This document shows positions 18,405 to 26,713 of a DNA stretch of 64,000 nt, one piece after another. The notes beneath the pieces were generated by a model that searched no databases, was not told where the DNA came from, and worked only from the letters and a program-made list of their open reading frames with translations. The stretch covers positions 2,306,001-2,370,000 of the forward strand of contig NZ_CP016808.1 in the NCBI RefSeq assembly GCF_002741035.1. Reading direction: 5' to 3'. Each line of letters opens with the position of its first letter. The stretch's first letter is position 1. The position numbers and the translations under genes are program-made. This stretch comes from Paenibacillus sp. BIHB 4019 (GTDB taxonomy: Bacteria; Bacillota; Bacilli; Paenibacillales; Paenibacillaceae).

Positions 18405-18464
18405 ATGAGCACAATGAGCAGAGGATTGGTTGTTATGGCGTCGGTCTCTACGGACTTAAGCTAA
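18405..18464 (+). CDS. Leader peptide of the rsgA attenuator
   Basis: AAGGAGG (18388-18394) lies 10 nt before this ATG. It encodes the 19-residue MSTMSRGLVVMASVSTDLS. Codons 13-17 (GGTCTCT and CGGAC, 18443-18455) are complementary to the 5' arm of the terminator at 18534, so ribosome position on this ORF can decide whether that terminator folds. A competing ATG at 18398 has a 3-nt spacing, which is too short. I know of no homologous leader peptide. Confidence 0.6.
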   Translation: MSTMSRGLVVMASVSTDLS

Positions 18465-18533
18465 GAAGACGGATAGAGCATTAGGCTGATGCTGGGCGAA
18501 GGCGCAGCAGGGCTGCTTTTGAAGCTTTTTTGT

Positions 18534-18573
18534 GTCCGCAGGAGACCAAGATGGTGTCTTGCGGACTTTTTTT
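18534..18573 (+). terminator. Attenuator terminator 1 in the rsgA leader
   Basis: A 15-bp stem (18534-18548 with 18552-18566) has one G-G mismatch and one wobble, a 3-nt loop, and seven T. Its 5' arm GTCCG(CA)GGAGACC can instead pair with 18443-18455 in the leader ORF, and that pairing removes the mismatch. Confidence 0.75.
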
Positions 18574-18582
18574 CATGCGAAA

Positions 18583-18616
18583 GGGGCTCTGGCCGCCGAA
18601 AGGTGGAGACAGCCCT
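18583..18616. repeat. Dispersed intergenic stem-loop repeat, copy C (diverged)
   Basis: GGCCGCC-GAAAGG-TGGAGACAGCC matches the core of copies A, B and D. It lies between the two terminators of the rsgA leader. Confidence 0.45.
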
Positions 18617-18664
18617 TTGCGCTTATGCATACGGATGCTGCTCCCCGGCATCGCTGTGCGAGAA

Positions 18665-18697
18665 AAAGACCGCAGGATCATGCTGTGGTCTTTTTTT
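18665..18697 (+). terminator. Second terminator-like hairpin in the rsgA leader
   Basis: An 11-bp stem (AAAGACCGCAG with CTGTGGTCTTT, one wobble) is followed by further T, about 45 nt before rsgA. Its stem sequence echoes terminator 1, but only GGTCT in the leader could compete with it. Confidence 0.65.
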
Positions 18698-18742
18698 GTT
18701 GTACCTAAATAAATAATCATCCAACAAACGGAGGAATACGAT

Positions 18743-19912
18743 TTGACATTGAAACCAGAAAATCAAGAAATTAAGCAACAACCGGATACGCAGAAACAAA
18801 AAACGCTGCTGCAAGCCTATGGCTGGAATGAGCATTGGGAAGCGGAGCTGCAGCGTGCAAGAGCAGGAGCAGGAGGTGTACCGCTGGTGGCGGCGCGTGT
18901 AGCAGCGCAGTTTTCGCATCAGTACCGAATTGTGACGGAGGCAGGCGAGCAGGCGGCCGTTGTCACCGGCAAGTACGAGTTTGAAGCGGTTAATCGCGGG
19001 GATTTTCCGGCGGTAGGCGATTGGGTGCTGGTGCAGCCGCTCCCCGGTGAAGCGAGGGCCGTTATTCATGCGCTGCTGCCCCGCCGCTCGGCGATGGTGC
19101 GCAAGGAGGCGGGGCAGCGGGTCGATGTGCAGGTGATCAGCGCCAATCTGGATTATGTGTTTATAACGAACGCCTTGAATCAGGATTTTAATTTGCGGAA
19201 AATAGAGCGTTATTTGCTCGCTGTCTGGGAAAGCGGGGCGAAGCCGGTTGTGCTGTTGACCAAGGCCGATCTTTGTGAGGCTCCTGATCATTATACTGCT
19301 CTGGTGGAGGGGATAGCTCCCGGCGTTCACGTCCATGCCGTGAGTGCTTTTGAAAATCAGGGGCGGGAGGCGTTAGCCGAATACTTGCTCCCCGGGCAGA
19401 CGATTGCGATAACCGGCTCCTCCGGTGTTGGCAAATCAACGCTGCTTAACTGGCTGGCAGATGCCGAGAAGCAGCGCGTCCAGGACATTCGCGAAAGCGA
19501 CGCCAGAGGGCGGCATACGACGACGCATCGCGAAATGTTTGTGACGCCGAGCGGCGCGATTATCGTTGACACGCCAGGTATGCGGGAGCTGCAATTATGG
19601 GAGTCGGATGAGGGGATGGATACTACCTTTTCCGATATTGGGGAGCTGGCTGCGAGCTGCCGTTTTCACGATTGCCGCCATGAGCGGGAGGAGGGCTGTG
19701 CGGTCAAGCAGGCGATTGCGGATGGAACGCTGGAGCAGCGCCGCTTCGCCAACTTCAAGAAGATGGAGAAGGAGCTCGCCCATATGGCACGTAAAGAAGA
19801 ATCGGTGAACAGGCGCACGAAAAAACAGGCTGAGAAGCGCGTGTCCGCCAAATCGCGAGCAGGCAGACGGGCGGCTTCGTCCTATGCGGGCGATATAGGC
19901 GATGATGAATAA
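18743..19912 (+). CDS. rsgA: Ribosome small-subunit-dependent GTPase A (RsgA/YjeQ family)
   Basis: 389 residues from a TTG start 8 nt after GGAGG. An OB-like N-terminal domain is followed by a circularly permuted GTPase: LTKADL (G4) comes before GSSGVGKSTLLN (G1, from residue 225) and VDTPGMREL (G3). A zinc site CRFHDCRHEREEGC follows, and the C-terminal tail is basic. RsgA binds the 30S decoding centre during late assembly and releases assembly factors. The body is longer than the housekeeping B. subtilis protein (about 300 residues), so this may be a paralogue. The long leader with two terminators, unusual for a housekeeping assembly factor, suggests it is induced by translation stress. Confidence 0.9.
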   Translation: MTLKPENQEIKQQPDTQKQKTLLQAYGWNEHWEAELQRARAGAGGVPLVAARVAAQFSHQYRIVTEAGEQAAVVTGKYEFEAVNRGDFPAVGDWVLVQPLPGEARAVIHALLPRRSAMVRKEAGQRVDVQVISANLDYVFITNALNQDFNLRKIERYLLAVWESGAKPVVLLTKADLCEAPDHYTALVEGIAPGVHVHAVSAFENQGREALAEYLLPGQTIAITGSSGVGKSTLLNWLADAEKQRVQDIRESDARGRHTTTHREMFVTPSGAIIVDTPGMRELQLWESDEGMDTTFSDIGELAASCRFHDCRHEREEGCAVKQAIADGTLEQRRFANFKKMEKELAHMARKEESVNRRTKKQAEKRVSAKSRAGRRAASSYAGDIGDDE

Positions 19913-19915
19913 ATG

Positions 19916-19958
19916 AAAAACCGCCTGTCCCCCGGAATTCCGGAGGCAGGCGGTTTTT
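19916..19958. terminator. Bidirectional terminator between rsgA and the LRR-like gene
   Basis: AAAACCGCCTG and CAGGCGGTTTT form the outer stem, with CCCC/GGAATTCC/GG inside. There are A and T runs on the two sides. Confidence 0.85.
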
Positions 19959-19986
19959 CGCGTCCAGCATACGCTGGATCTGCGAT

Positions 19987-21525
19987 TTAAAAATCCCGCT
20001 CAGCGTCAAAAATGTCGATCAGCTTGTCCAAATCCGCCTCGATGCCGGATTCGGCGAGGCTCAGCTTCGCATTTTTCAACAGCTCGTGCAGCACCTCGTA
20101 TATTTCCTCGCGTTCTATCGTTTCAATGAAGCCGCTGCGGCTGTCCATTTTATTGAGCGTAACTGTAAAATCCGTCACGAGCGCCGCCAGAGCAGCGTGT
20201 ACTTCCGCGGCATTCATGCCGGAAGCGGCTTGTTTCTCCAGCATCCCAAGCTCGCCCAGCATTTTTTTATAGAGATTTTTCGCTTTTTTGGCGTTGGTGC
20301 TCGTAATATGCTCGCGGCCGTCCCAGTCGCGGAACGGATTGGTCAAATTTTCGGCCATCCATTCCGGCTTGCGGGGCTTGGTGACGGATAGATCAAGGCC
20401 ACTTGCGACCGCTTTTTTGTATCGGGCCTTGATCGTCTTGGCGGCATCAGCCGGAAGACTGTCCAGCCATAGCATGCTGAGCTGCGGCAGCGTATCTGGC
20501 AGCGGAAACTCCTCGCCGGAGAAACCGAATAGATCATAGGTTGTAAAGGTGTGCAGGCCTATCAGCTTGACGATTTTGCCCATGTTGGCAGCGTACCCCG
20601 GCGCTCCCCAAATCCGCAGCTCGTGCAAATGAGGAAACTGCCCGGCGAGCTCGGCCAAATCGATGTCCGCCACTCCGCGAATATGAAGTGCCCCTAACTG
20701 GCTCAGTCCGTAATGGCTTGCCGCTTGTTTATCCACCATGAGCAGAAGCTCCTTGCCATCATGCTCCGCGTAAATGCGCAGCTTCTCGGAAACGGTGCCG
20801 ACCAAGGAAAGCTGGCTCAGCCCTTTAGGAAGCGTTAGCGATTCTACATCATCCGCCTTTAAAATAAGGCGGTTTAAGCTCGTGCCTGTGAAATCCAGCT
20901 CTGTAGCGCGGGGATCGTCCAAGCTCAGCTCAGTTATAAACGGTGTGTCTCGTAGATAGGCCAACAGCTCTGGCTTATACGGGTGCGAGGTATGAATCGC
21001 AGTTAAGCAGGGCAGCTTGTGCAGCTCCGACCAGTCATCAAGCTGCTCCAGCGCTCCTTGGCGTATCGTGCTTGTTGACAGCTTTGCCGGGAATCCGGCA
21101 ATGTCCACCTGTTCGCTAGAGCCTGCTGCGGCTTTAAAGCGGGCGCGAAGCTCAGCGGGAATCGCCTCCCACTGGAGCTGGCGATATAAGCTGCCTCCCG
21201 TCCTCCAGCCGGCATAGCTGTTGCATTCCGCTTCAATAATCGGAGGAATATTGCCGACCAAGCGATAATGCTTGGGCACATTGGCGTCCACAAAGCTGTA
21301 ATCCCAGCGGTCGTTCCAAAAATAATAATTGCATACGAGTGGCTTTATATGCTGAAGCTCGTCCTCGGTCGGCAGCTGGTCGCTGTGCCAATCCAGTTCC
21401 AGGACGGCGGCCAAATCCTTGTGACGGCTCGAAGCTTGCTCTTTTATCCTAATAACCTGGCAGGCGGCATATTGCTGAAGCCGCTCTTCAAATACAACAT
21501 AAATATCTCCAACCTTGGCGATCAT
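19987..21525 (-). CDS. LRR-like cytosolic protein, possible immunity-type N-terminus
   Basis: 512 residues. The N-terminus (KVGDIYVVFEERLQQYAACQVIRI) resembles the GDIF...AxGQVI opening of immunity protein 26-type domains found with polymorphic toxins. The middle (about 150-360) has irregular leucine-rich repeats such as ELSLDDPRATELDF, RLILKADDVESLTLP and HELRIWGAPGYA. The C-terminal 130 residues are helical and charged. No signal peptide or membrane helix is visible. The stand-alone setting and lack of a neighbouring toxin leave the role open; the immunity link is a sequence impression, not a firm assignment. Confidence 0.6.
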   Translation of the reverse strand: MIAKVGDIYVVFEERLQQYAACQVIRIKEQASSRHKDLAAVLELDWHSDQLPTEDELQHIKPLVCNYYFWNDRWDYSFVDANVPKHYRLVGNIPPIIEAECNSYAGWRTGGSLYRQLQWEAIPAELRARFKAAAGSSEQVDIAGFPAKLSTSTIRQGALEQLDDWSELHKLPCLTAIHTSHPYKPELLAYLRDTPFITELSLDDPRATELDFTGTSLNRLILKADDVESLTLPKGLSQLSLVGTVSEKLRIYAEHDGKELLLMVDKQAASHYGLSQLGALHIRGVADIDLAELAGQFPHLHELRIWGAPGYAANMGKIVKLIGLHTFTTYDLFGFSGEEFPLPDTLPQLSMLWLDSLPADAAKTIKARYKKAVASGLDLSVTKPRKPEWMAENLTNPFRDWDGREHITSTNAKKAKNLYKKMLGELGMLEKQAASGMNAAEVHAALAALVTDFTVTLNKMDSRSGFIETIEREEIYEVLHELLKNAKLSLAESGIEADLDKLIDIFDAERDF

Positions 21526-21584
21526 CTTATCATCCTTTCGGTACGAAGCACAGCTATAAGAAAATTATACCAAAAAGGATGAGG

Positions 21585-21612
21585 GCAGCCGTCCGCCGAA
21601 GGGGCTGTTCTT
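21585..21612. repeat. Possible dispersed stem-loop repeat, copy F (short)
   Basis: GGCAGCCGTCCGCCGAAGG followed by GGCTGT forms a CAGCC/GGCTG hairpin and resembles one half of the longer copies. It lies between the LRR-like gene and hrtA. Confidence 0.3.
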
Positions 21613-21682
21613 GGTCAAGGCGGTTAGGGCTGTGGGCTTAAATCCAGCTCATACAGCGGTCATATGGTCATTATGTGGCAGC

Positions 21683-22363
21683 TTAAGCGCTGACTAATAC
21701 GCCATTTTTCAAATGTAAAATGCGGTCGCATAAATGAAGTACACGCTCATCATGCGTAACCATAACGGCGGCTTTTCCCTCTGTTTTTACCTCGCGGGCG
21801 AGCATTGCTACAACATCCTGTCCACGGCTCGCATCCAGGCTCGCCGTCGGCTCATCGGCAAACAAAATAGCGGGGTCATTCATCCAGGCGCGCGCAATGG
21901 CAACCCGCTGTTTTTCTCCGCCGGAGAGCTGATTCGGATAGGCCGACCGCCGATGCAGCAGGCCCAAACGCTCCAGCAGCATGGCAGCACGTGCCTTGGC
22001 GGCTCGCTTATCGCTATCAGCCAGCTTGGCGACGAGCATCAGCTGCTCCTCCACCTTCAAATACGGAAGCAGATTAGCGCTTTGAAAAATAAAACCGATG
22101 TTATGCAGCCGCAGCTTGCTGAGCTGCTGCCCGTTTTTGCCGGCAAGCGATTCGCCGTCGATGAGCACCTCGCCGCTTGTCGGCGTCAGAAGCGCCCCTG
22201 CGATCGAGAGAAAGGTGCTTTTGCCAGATCCGGAAGGCCCCATAACCGCGACGAGCTCTCCCGCCTTTACTTCAAGCGATAGCTTATCCAGCACGGTAAG
22301 CTCGGTATCGCCATCATGATAAACCCGTGTAATTTCATTCAGCATAAGCTTGGTCGTTGTCAT
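21683..22363 (-). CDS. hrtA: Haem ABC exporter, ATP-binding protein HrtA
   Basis: 226 residues with Walker A (GPSGSGKST), Q-loop (GFIFQSANLLPYLKV), signature (LSGGEKQRVAIARAW), Walker B (ILFADEPTAS) and H-loop (MVTHD). It resembles staphylococcal HrtA through the Q-loop segment and the LDASRG region. With HrtB it forms a MacB-like transporter that protects against haem toxicity. Its ATG overlaps the hrtB stop by 4 nt (ATGA) and has an AGGGAGG site. It is the last gene of the hssR-hssS-hrtB-hrtA cluster. Confidence 0.9.
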   Translation of the reverse strand: MTTTKLMLNEITRVYHDGDTELTVLDKLSLEVKAGELVAVMGPSGSGKSTFLSIAGALLTPTSGEVLIDGESLAGKNGQQLSKLRLHNIGFIFQSANLLPYLKVEEQLMLVAKLADSDKRAAKARAAMLLERLGLLHRRSAYPNQLSGGEKQRVAIARAWMNDPAILFADEPTASLDASRGQDVVAMLAREVKTEGKAAVMVTHDERVLHLCDRILHLKNGVLVSA

Positions 22364-23484
22364 CCTGCAGCCCTCCCTATCGCATCCAGCGCATCAGTTC
22401 GCGCCACTTGAAGGACTGACACAAGCGAGCCAAGCAGCGACATGGCGATAAACAGCAGGCAAGTATAGCCGATAGTCACTGGCGATAGCTGAAATGGCAT
22501 TGAAGCAGGCAGCACTGCCTGCATGGCTGCAACCAGCATGCAGCTTACAGCTAAGCTTGCGGCAGCGAGGACAAGTGCTTGAGCCACAACGCTGCGGGCT
22601 AAATAGATGGTTTTGGTGCCAATTGCTTTAAGGATGCCGAATTGGCCTGCCTTCTGAATGGTAATGACATAGAAGAAGACGGCAAGCACGAAAGCGGAAA
22701 TGACGAACAGGAAGCCGATCATCATCATCAGCGAGCCTTGCTCTTCCTTGTAGCCGGGTATGCTGGCTACCGCTTGCTTTTGCGTAATAACGACCGTACC
22801 TTCAAGCTGCTGTGAAAGCAGCTCTGCTTCTGCATCTGTTGCTTGTATGGCAATGGCGTTGAAAGGAGCGGCAAATGAGGGGTCAGCCGCAGCCCGGCCA
22901 GCCATCTGCTGCTTTAACTGCTGCCAGTCGCTTAGGTTCATAAATACGGCAGGCGTATGGCTGAACGACTGGTTTTCCGTAAAGCCGCTAACGGTCCACG
23001 TGAGTCCCGTCGTTTGGTCATGCAGCAAGCTGCCGACGGTAATGCCTTCCTCCGCCAGCTTGCGGTCTACGACGACTTCCCCCGCTCCCGTGTTTGAGAC
23101 GGCTAAGCCGGAGACGACCGTCGGAGCGAGCCAGCTGCCCATGTCCACACCAAATAACGTAATGTCTGTTTTCATTCCGTCTGTTCCGCCGGTTACCGTC
23201 GTCATCTGGACGCCAAGCCGCTGGGCATTCGCGTCGCCAACGACCGAACGGGCGGTGTTAAGCTCCTTCTCCCCAACGATGGAGCGGGCGAAGCGCTGGC
23301 TTGCATCCTGCTGCATAAGGAAATGGGTAGCAGGCATATTTTCAACCGCAGAGGCATTTGCATAAGCGAGCCCGCCCGCAAGTCCGGTTACGAACAGGAC
23401 CAGAAAGGAAACGAGCAGCATAATCGCCATAATGAGCAAATAACGGGTTTTGGCAAAACGCATTTCTCTAAGAGCCAAATACAT
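22360..23484 (-). CDS. hrtB: Haem ABC exporter, permease HrtB
   Basis: About 374 residues from ATG 23484, which follows AGGAGGG by 7 nt and gives MYLALREMRFAKTRY, aligned with the known HrtB start. One N-terminal helix, a large extracytoplasmic domain (about 40-255) and three C-terminal helices give the MacB/FtsX-type layout, with GQFGILKAIGTKTIYL before the last pair. It pulls haem or a haem-derived toxic species out of the membrane, driven by HrtA. A direct repeat resembling the HssR site lies about 45-65 nt upstream. Confidence 0.9.
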   Translation of the reverse strand: MYLALREMRFAKTRYLLIMAIMLLVSFLVLFVTGLAGGLAYANASAVENMPATHFLMQQDASQRFARSIVGEKELNTARSVVGDANAQRLGVQMTTVTGGTDGMKTDITLFGVDMGSWLAPTVVSGLAVSNTGAGEVVVDRKLAEEGITVGSLLHDQTTGLTWTVSGFTENQSFSHTPAVFMNLSDWQQLKQQMAGRAAADPSFAAPFNAIAIQATDAEAELLSQQLEGTVVITQKQAVASIPGYKEEQGSLMMMIGFLFVISAFVLAVFFYVITIQKAGQFGILKAIGTKTIYLARSVVAQALVLAAASLAVSCMLVAAMQAVLPASMPFQLSPVTIGYTCLLFIAMSLLGSLVSVLQVARTDALDAIGRAAG

Positions 23485-23528
23485 TCTCATCCCTCCTACT
23501 TGTGATGCCACAAGTGTAGAAAGTGAAA

Positions 23529-23548
23529 ATGAACGGCGTATGAACGGC
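23529..23548 (-). promoter_or_regulatory. Candidate HssR operator: direct repeat upstream of hrtB
   Basis: On the minus strand GCCGTTCAT is repeated exactly with a 2-nt gap. GTTCAT therefore recurs every 11 bp, the same half-site and period as the direct repeat bound by S. aureus HssR upstream of hrtAB. A TACACT -10-like element follows about 20 nt downstream with no good -35, as expected for an activator-dependent promoter. Confidence 0.7.
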
Positions 23549-23582
23549 AAATTACAAATGAGGATCACCATAAAACGATAAG

Positions 23583-25010
23583 TTAGGGTTGGGGAAGTGT
23601 CACGGTGAAGGTCGTGCCTTGACCGGGCTCGCTTGCTGCCTCAATCGTCCCGTTATGCAGGTGGACGATCTTTTGGGTAATGGCAAGCCCTAGCCCCGAA
23701 CCGCCCGAGCCGACTAAGTCATCAGGACGGTCGTTTGGGCCATAGTCTCCACCGATGCCTCGTTCTCTGGCCCGATCAGCGCGGTAGAAGCGATCGAACA
23801 GAAACGGCAGCTGCTCCTTGCTGATGCCATCTCCCGTATCGGCGACCCGAATGACACAGCGCCCTCGCTCAAGCTTGGCTTCTATCTCAATCGCCCTTCC
23901 TGCCGGGGTGTATTTTACAGCATTGGACAGCAGATTCATCCATACCTGATTAAGCAGCATGTCATCGCCATCGAGCATGAGAGAGCTGGGGACAGCGATT
24001 TTGAGCGCAAGCTCCTTCTCCGTCAGCTGCCATTCCATCACTTGCGCAACCTGTCGCAGCTGAGTGCGCAGATTAAAGGGCTTGCGCTGAAGCACATCCG
24101 CTGCTTGGTCCAGCGAGGAGAGCAGCAGCAGCTCCTTGGTAAGTGCCGCAAGGCGGCGGCTTTCCTCGCCAATGATAGCGGCGTAATGGGTACGTTCCTC
24201 GGCTGCAAGCTCCTTCTCCGCCAAAGCTTGGGCAAAGCCTTGAATAGAGGTGAGTGGCGACTGGATTTCGTGCGAGACGTTGGCGACGAACTCCTGCCGC
24301 GCTTGCTCTACCCGCTCCAGCTCCTGGCTCATGGTCGTAAAATGGGCGGCGAGCTGCCCGATTTCATCCCGCCGATTCGTATTTAGCGACAGGGCATAGT
24401 GTCCTTGGGCAATTCGCTTCGTTGCTTCCGTCAGTCTCGTGACGGGCTTGACCAAATAACGGGTGCTGAGCAGGAAGCAGAGCAGGCTGAAGGCGACGGT
24501 CAGCAGTCCGATCATTGCGAAGAAGCTGCGCAGCTCGCCAAATTGCAAAATGACATCCGGGCGTATGAACAGGGCATACCGCTTGCCGTCCAATTGCAGC
24601 GGAACGCCAACCGTATTGCTGAGCGTGTTATCGAAAAAGCCCGTAATAAACGGCTGATTGGGAAACTCCGCGATGCCGTGGTATTGCCCGCCAGCCAGTA
24701 CGCTGCGCAGCACGCCATTCGCCAGCTCTTTTTCACGAAAGGCACGCCCGAAAAAAAGCTCCTCTTCTTGACCATCTGCCAGCAATATCTCATAGCCGAG
24801 CTCGGCCGCATTGGCAAAGTAAGCGGTGGCCAGCTCCGGCTGGGCTTCAGCGAACTGCTGCATTTGCAGGGCGATGCTCGTCAGCTTGGCATCGTTATAG
24901 GGCTTGAGCTTGTTATGATAATAAAGATTGGAGACCAGAAACCCGAGCAGGCTGCTGCCGATAATCGCCGCCATTGCCACTAGAAAAACTCTGGAGTATA
25001 GCGACTTCAT
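23583..25010 (-). CDS. hssS: Haem-sensing histidine kinase HssS
   Basis: 475 residues: a helix at 10-30, an extracytoplasmic sensor (31-160) containing YHGI and FITGFFDN...NTVGV as in staphylococcal HssS, a second helix (about 161-183), HAMP, HisKA with His247 in FVANVSHEIQSPL, and HATPase (NLLSNAVKYTPAG, DTGDGIS, GGSGLGLAITQ). It senses haem stress at the membrane and phosphorylates HssR. The ATG overlaps the hssR stop by 4 nt. hrtB starts about 100 nt downstream of its stop. Confidence 0.9.
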   Translation of the reverse strand: MKSLYSRVFLVAMAAIIGSSLLGFLVSNLYYHNKLKPYNDAKLTSIALQMQQFAEAQPELATAYFANAAELGYEILLADGQEEELFFGRAFREKELANGVLRSVLAGGQYHGIAEFPNQPFITGFFDNTLSNTVGVPLQLDGKRYALFIRPDVILQFGELRSFFAMIGLLTVAFSLLCFLLSTRYLVKPVTRLTEATKRIAQGHYALSLNTNRRDEIGQLAAHFTTMSQELERVEQARQEFVANVSHEIQSPLTSIQGFAQALAEKELAAEERTHYAAIIGEESRRLAALTKELLLLSSLDQAADVLQRKPFNLRTQLRQVAQVMEWQLTEKELALKIAVPSSLMLDGDDMLLNQVWMNLLSNAVKYTPAGRAIEIEAKLERGRCVIRVADTGDGISKEQLPFLFDRFYRADRARERGIGGDYGPNDRPDDLVGSGGSGLGLAITQKIVHLHNGTIEAASEPGQGTTFTVTLPQP

Positions 25011-25684
25011 GGCGCTGCCGCCTCGATCTTATAACCGATGCCCCGCACGGTCGTAATGCGAAAATCTTGATCATGAGCGGAGAAACGCTGCCGCAGCCGT
25101 TTAATATGCACATCCACCGTCCGTTCATCCCCTTCATAATCTGCCGCCCATACGAGCCGTATTAGCTCCTCGCGGGAAAACAGCCGCCCTGGGTATTCGG
25201 CAAGCTGCGCAAGCAGCTCAAACTCCTTAAGCGGCAGCAGCAGCATCGCATCGCCATCGGCTATCTCATAGTTTTTACGGTCAATGGTGAGGCGGCCGAG
25301 CTGGATTTTGTCGCTGGAGGAAATGGAGTAACGGCGAAACAGCGCCTTGATGCGAAACAGCAGCTCCTCTGGTTCAAACGGCTTTGTGACATAATCGTCA
25401 GTGCCGCTCAAATAACCCTGCTCCTTATCGGTCAGCTGCTCCCGCGCCGTCAGCAAAATAATAGGAATATCGTAATTCGTCCGAATGTACCCGCAAAGCT
25501 CCAGTCCATCCATCCGCGGCATCATGACATCTAGTATCGCAAGATCCACCGAATGCCCCTTCAGCTTATGCAGAGCATCCTCTCCCTCTTTTGCCTCAAC
25601 GACGCGATAGCCTTCTTTCGTCATAAAGTGCCTCAGCAGCGTGCGAATATGGGGATCGTCGTCGACTACAAGCAGCGTTTTCAT
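25007..25684 (-). CDS. hssR: Haem response regulator HssR (OmpR family)
   Basis: 225 residues: a receiver with D8/D9/D10, phospho-acceptor D52 (LAILDVMMPRMDG) and Lys in DDYVTKPFE, then an OmpR winged helix ending DYEGDERTVDVHIKRLRQRF and TVRGIGYKIE, very close to HssR. An AGGAGG site precedes the ATG. It activates hrtBA, probably from the direct repeat at 23529. An imperfect inverted repeat, TTAGAA-N11-TTCTAA (25712-25734), lies in its own promoter region. Confidence 0.92.
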   Translation of the reverse strand: MKTLLVVDDDPHIRTLLRHFMTKEGYRVVEAKEGEDALHKLKGHSVDLAILDVMMPRMDGLELCGYIRTNYDIPIILLTAREQLTDKEQGYLSGTDDYVTKPFEPEELLFRIKALFRRYSISSSDKIQLGRLTIDRKNYEIADGDAMLLLPLKEFELLAQLAEYPGRLFSREELIRLVWAADYEGDERTVDVHIKRLRQRFSAHDQDFRITTVRGIGYKIEAAAP

Positions 25685-25799
25685 CGTAACCTCCTGAATA
25701 TAGCGAATGAATTAGAATTTCCTTATATTTCTAACTGTAGCATTTGCGATAATGTTACAATACAGGAACTATACAAAAATTCAAAGCGTGGAGGTACGG

Positions 25800-26684
25800 A
25801 TGGTGAAGGTATTGATTCTGGGAGGAACGCAGTTTTTCGGAAAAAAGCTTGTGCAGCGGCTTATTGATCAGCAGGCGGAAGTGACGATCGTTACTCGCGG
25901 CATTAAGCCTGACCCTTTTGGCGACACGGTAAAACGCATAGGTGTCGACCGAAATGACGCGGTCGCATTAGCTGAAGCTGTTGGCGGGTCAAGCTTCGAC
26001 GTCATCTACGACAATATTTGCTTCTCGCCTAAGGAAGCGCGGGAGGCCGTTCGCCTATTTAGTGGTCGCACGGGCAAATATATCGTCACTTCTTCGATGA
26101 GCGTATATCCATTCGGTGAGGAACCGCTCACGGAGCAGGTTTTTGATCCTTTTACTTGCAAGCTGCCCGAGCCGGATACGTTTTCCTCCCTCAGTTATGC
26201 CGACGGAAAACGGCTTGTTGAGGCGGTTTTTATGCAGGAGGCACCGTTTCCGGTAGCAGCGGTTCGCATTCCGTTCGTCCTCGGGCCGGATGATTACACC
26301 CGCCGACTGCACTTTCATATTGAGCATGTGCAAAAAGAAATAGCAATTGCTATGCCTGCTCCCGAGGCAAAGCTTTCATTTATTCACTCAAATGAAGCGG
26401 CTGAATTCCTTGATTGGCTTGGGAAATCTGATCTTACAGGGCCAGTTAACGCCTGCTCTCAAGGAAAAATCGGCTTGGATCAGATCATGTCGCTTATTGA
26501 AAATATTGTGGGTAAACGTGCAAAAATTGTTGAAGAGGCATCCGAGCAGCATCAGTCGCCATTTGGAGTGCCGACTTCGTGGTATATGGATACAAGCAAG
26601 GCGAAATCGGCAGGTTTTGCATTTACACACATAGAGGATTGGCTTCCGGAATTGATCGATGAGCTGGCAAATACGGAGCAATAA
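25800..26684 (+). CDS. NAD-dependent epimerase/dehydratase family protein (extended SDR)
   Basis: About 294 residues from ATG 25800 (GGAGG 5 nt upstream). The Rossmann motif GGTQFFGKKL is at the N-terminus, and the active-site region reads TSSMSVYP, with YADGK supplying Tyr and Lys (YxxxK). The later part (PFVLGPDDYTRRLHFHIEHV) resembles atypical SDRs acting on sugar nucleotides or similar. The substrate is unknown. The gene is divergent from hssR and is followed after 29 nt by an acetyltransferase, a likely partner in one transcript. Confidence 0.82.
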   Translation: MVKVLILGGTQFFGKKLVQRLIDQQAEVTIVTRGIKPDPFGDTVKRIGVDRNDAVALAEAVGGSSFDVIYDNICFSPKEAREAVRLFSGRTGKYIVTSSMSVYPFGEEPLTEQVFDPFTCKLPEPDTFSSLSYADGKRLVEAVFMQEAPFPVAAVRIPFVLGPDDYTRRLHFHIEHVQKEIAIAMPAPEAKLSFIHSNEAAEFLDWLGKSDLTGPVNACSQGKIGLDQIMSLIENIVGKRAKIVEEASEQHQSPFGVPTSWYMDTSKAKSAGFAFTHIEDWLPELIDELANTEQ

Positions 26685-26713
26685 AGTGATTTTAAAAAGA
26701 GGGGAAGAGGCTG

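Noticed and set aside
18530..18712. 60-codon frame between the two rsgA leader terminators
   Set aside because: It has no ribosome binding site, spans both hairpins and repeat copy C, and is best explained as leader RNA.
23485..23571. Longer start for hrtB
   Set aside because: It would run through the candidate HssR operator and promoter; the ATG at 23484 has the proper spacing to AGGAGG and fits the family start.
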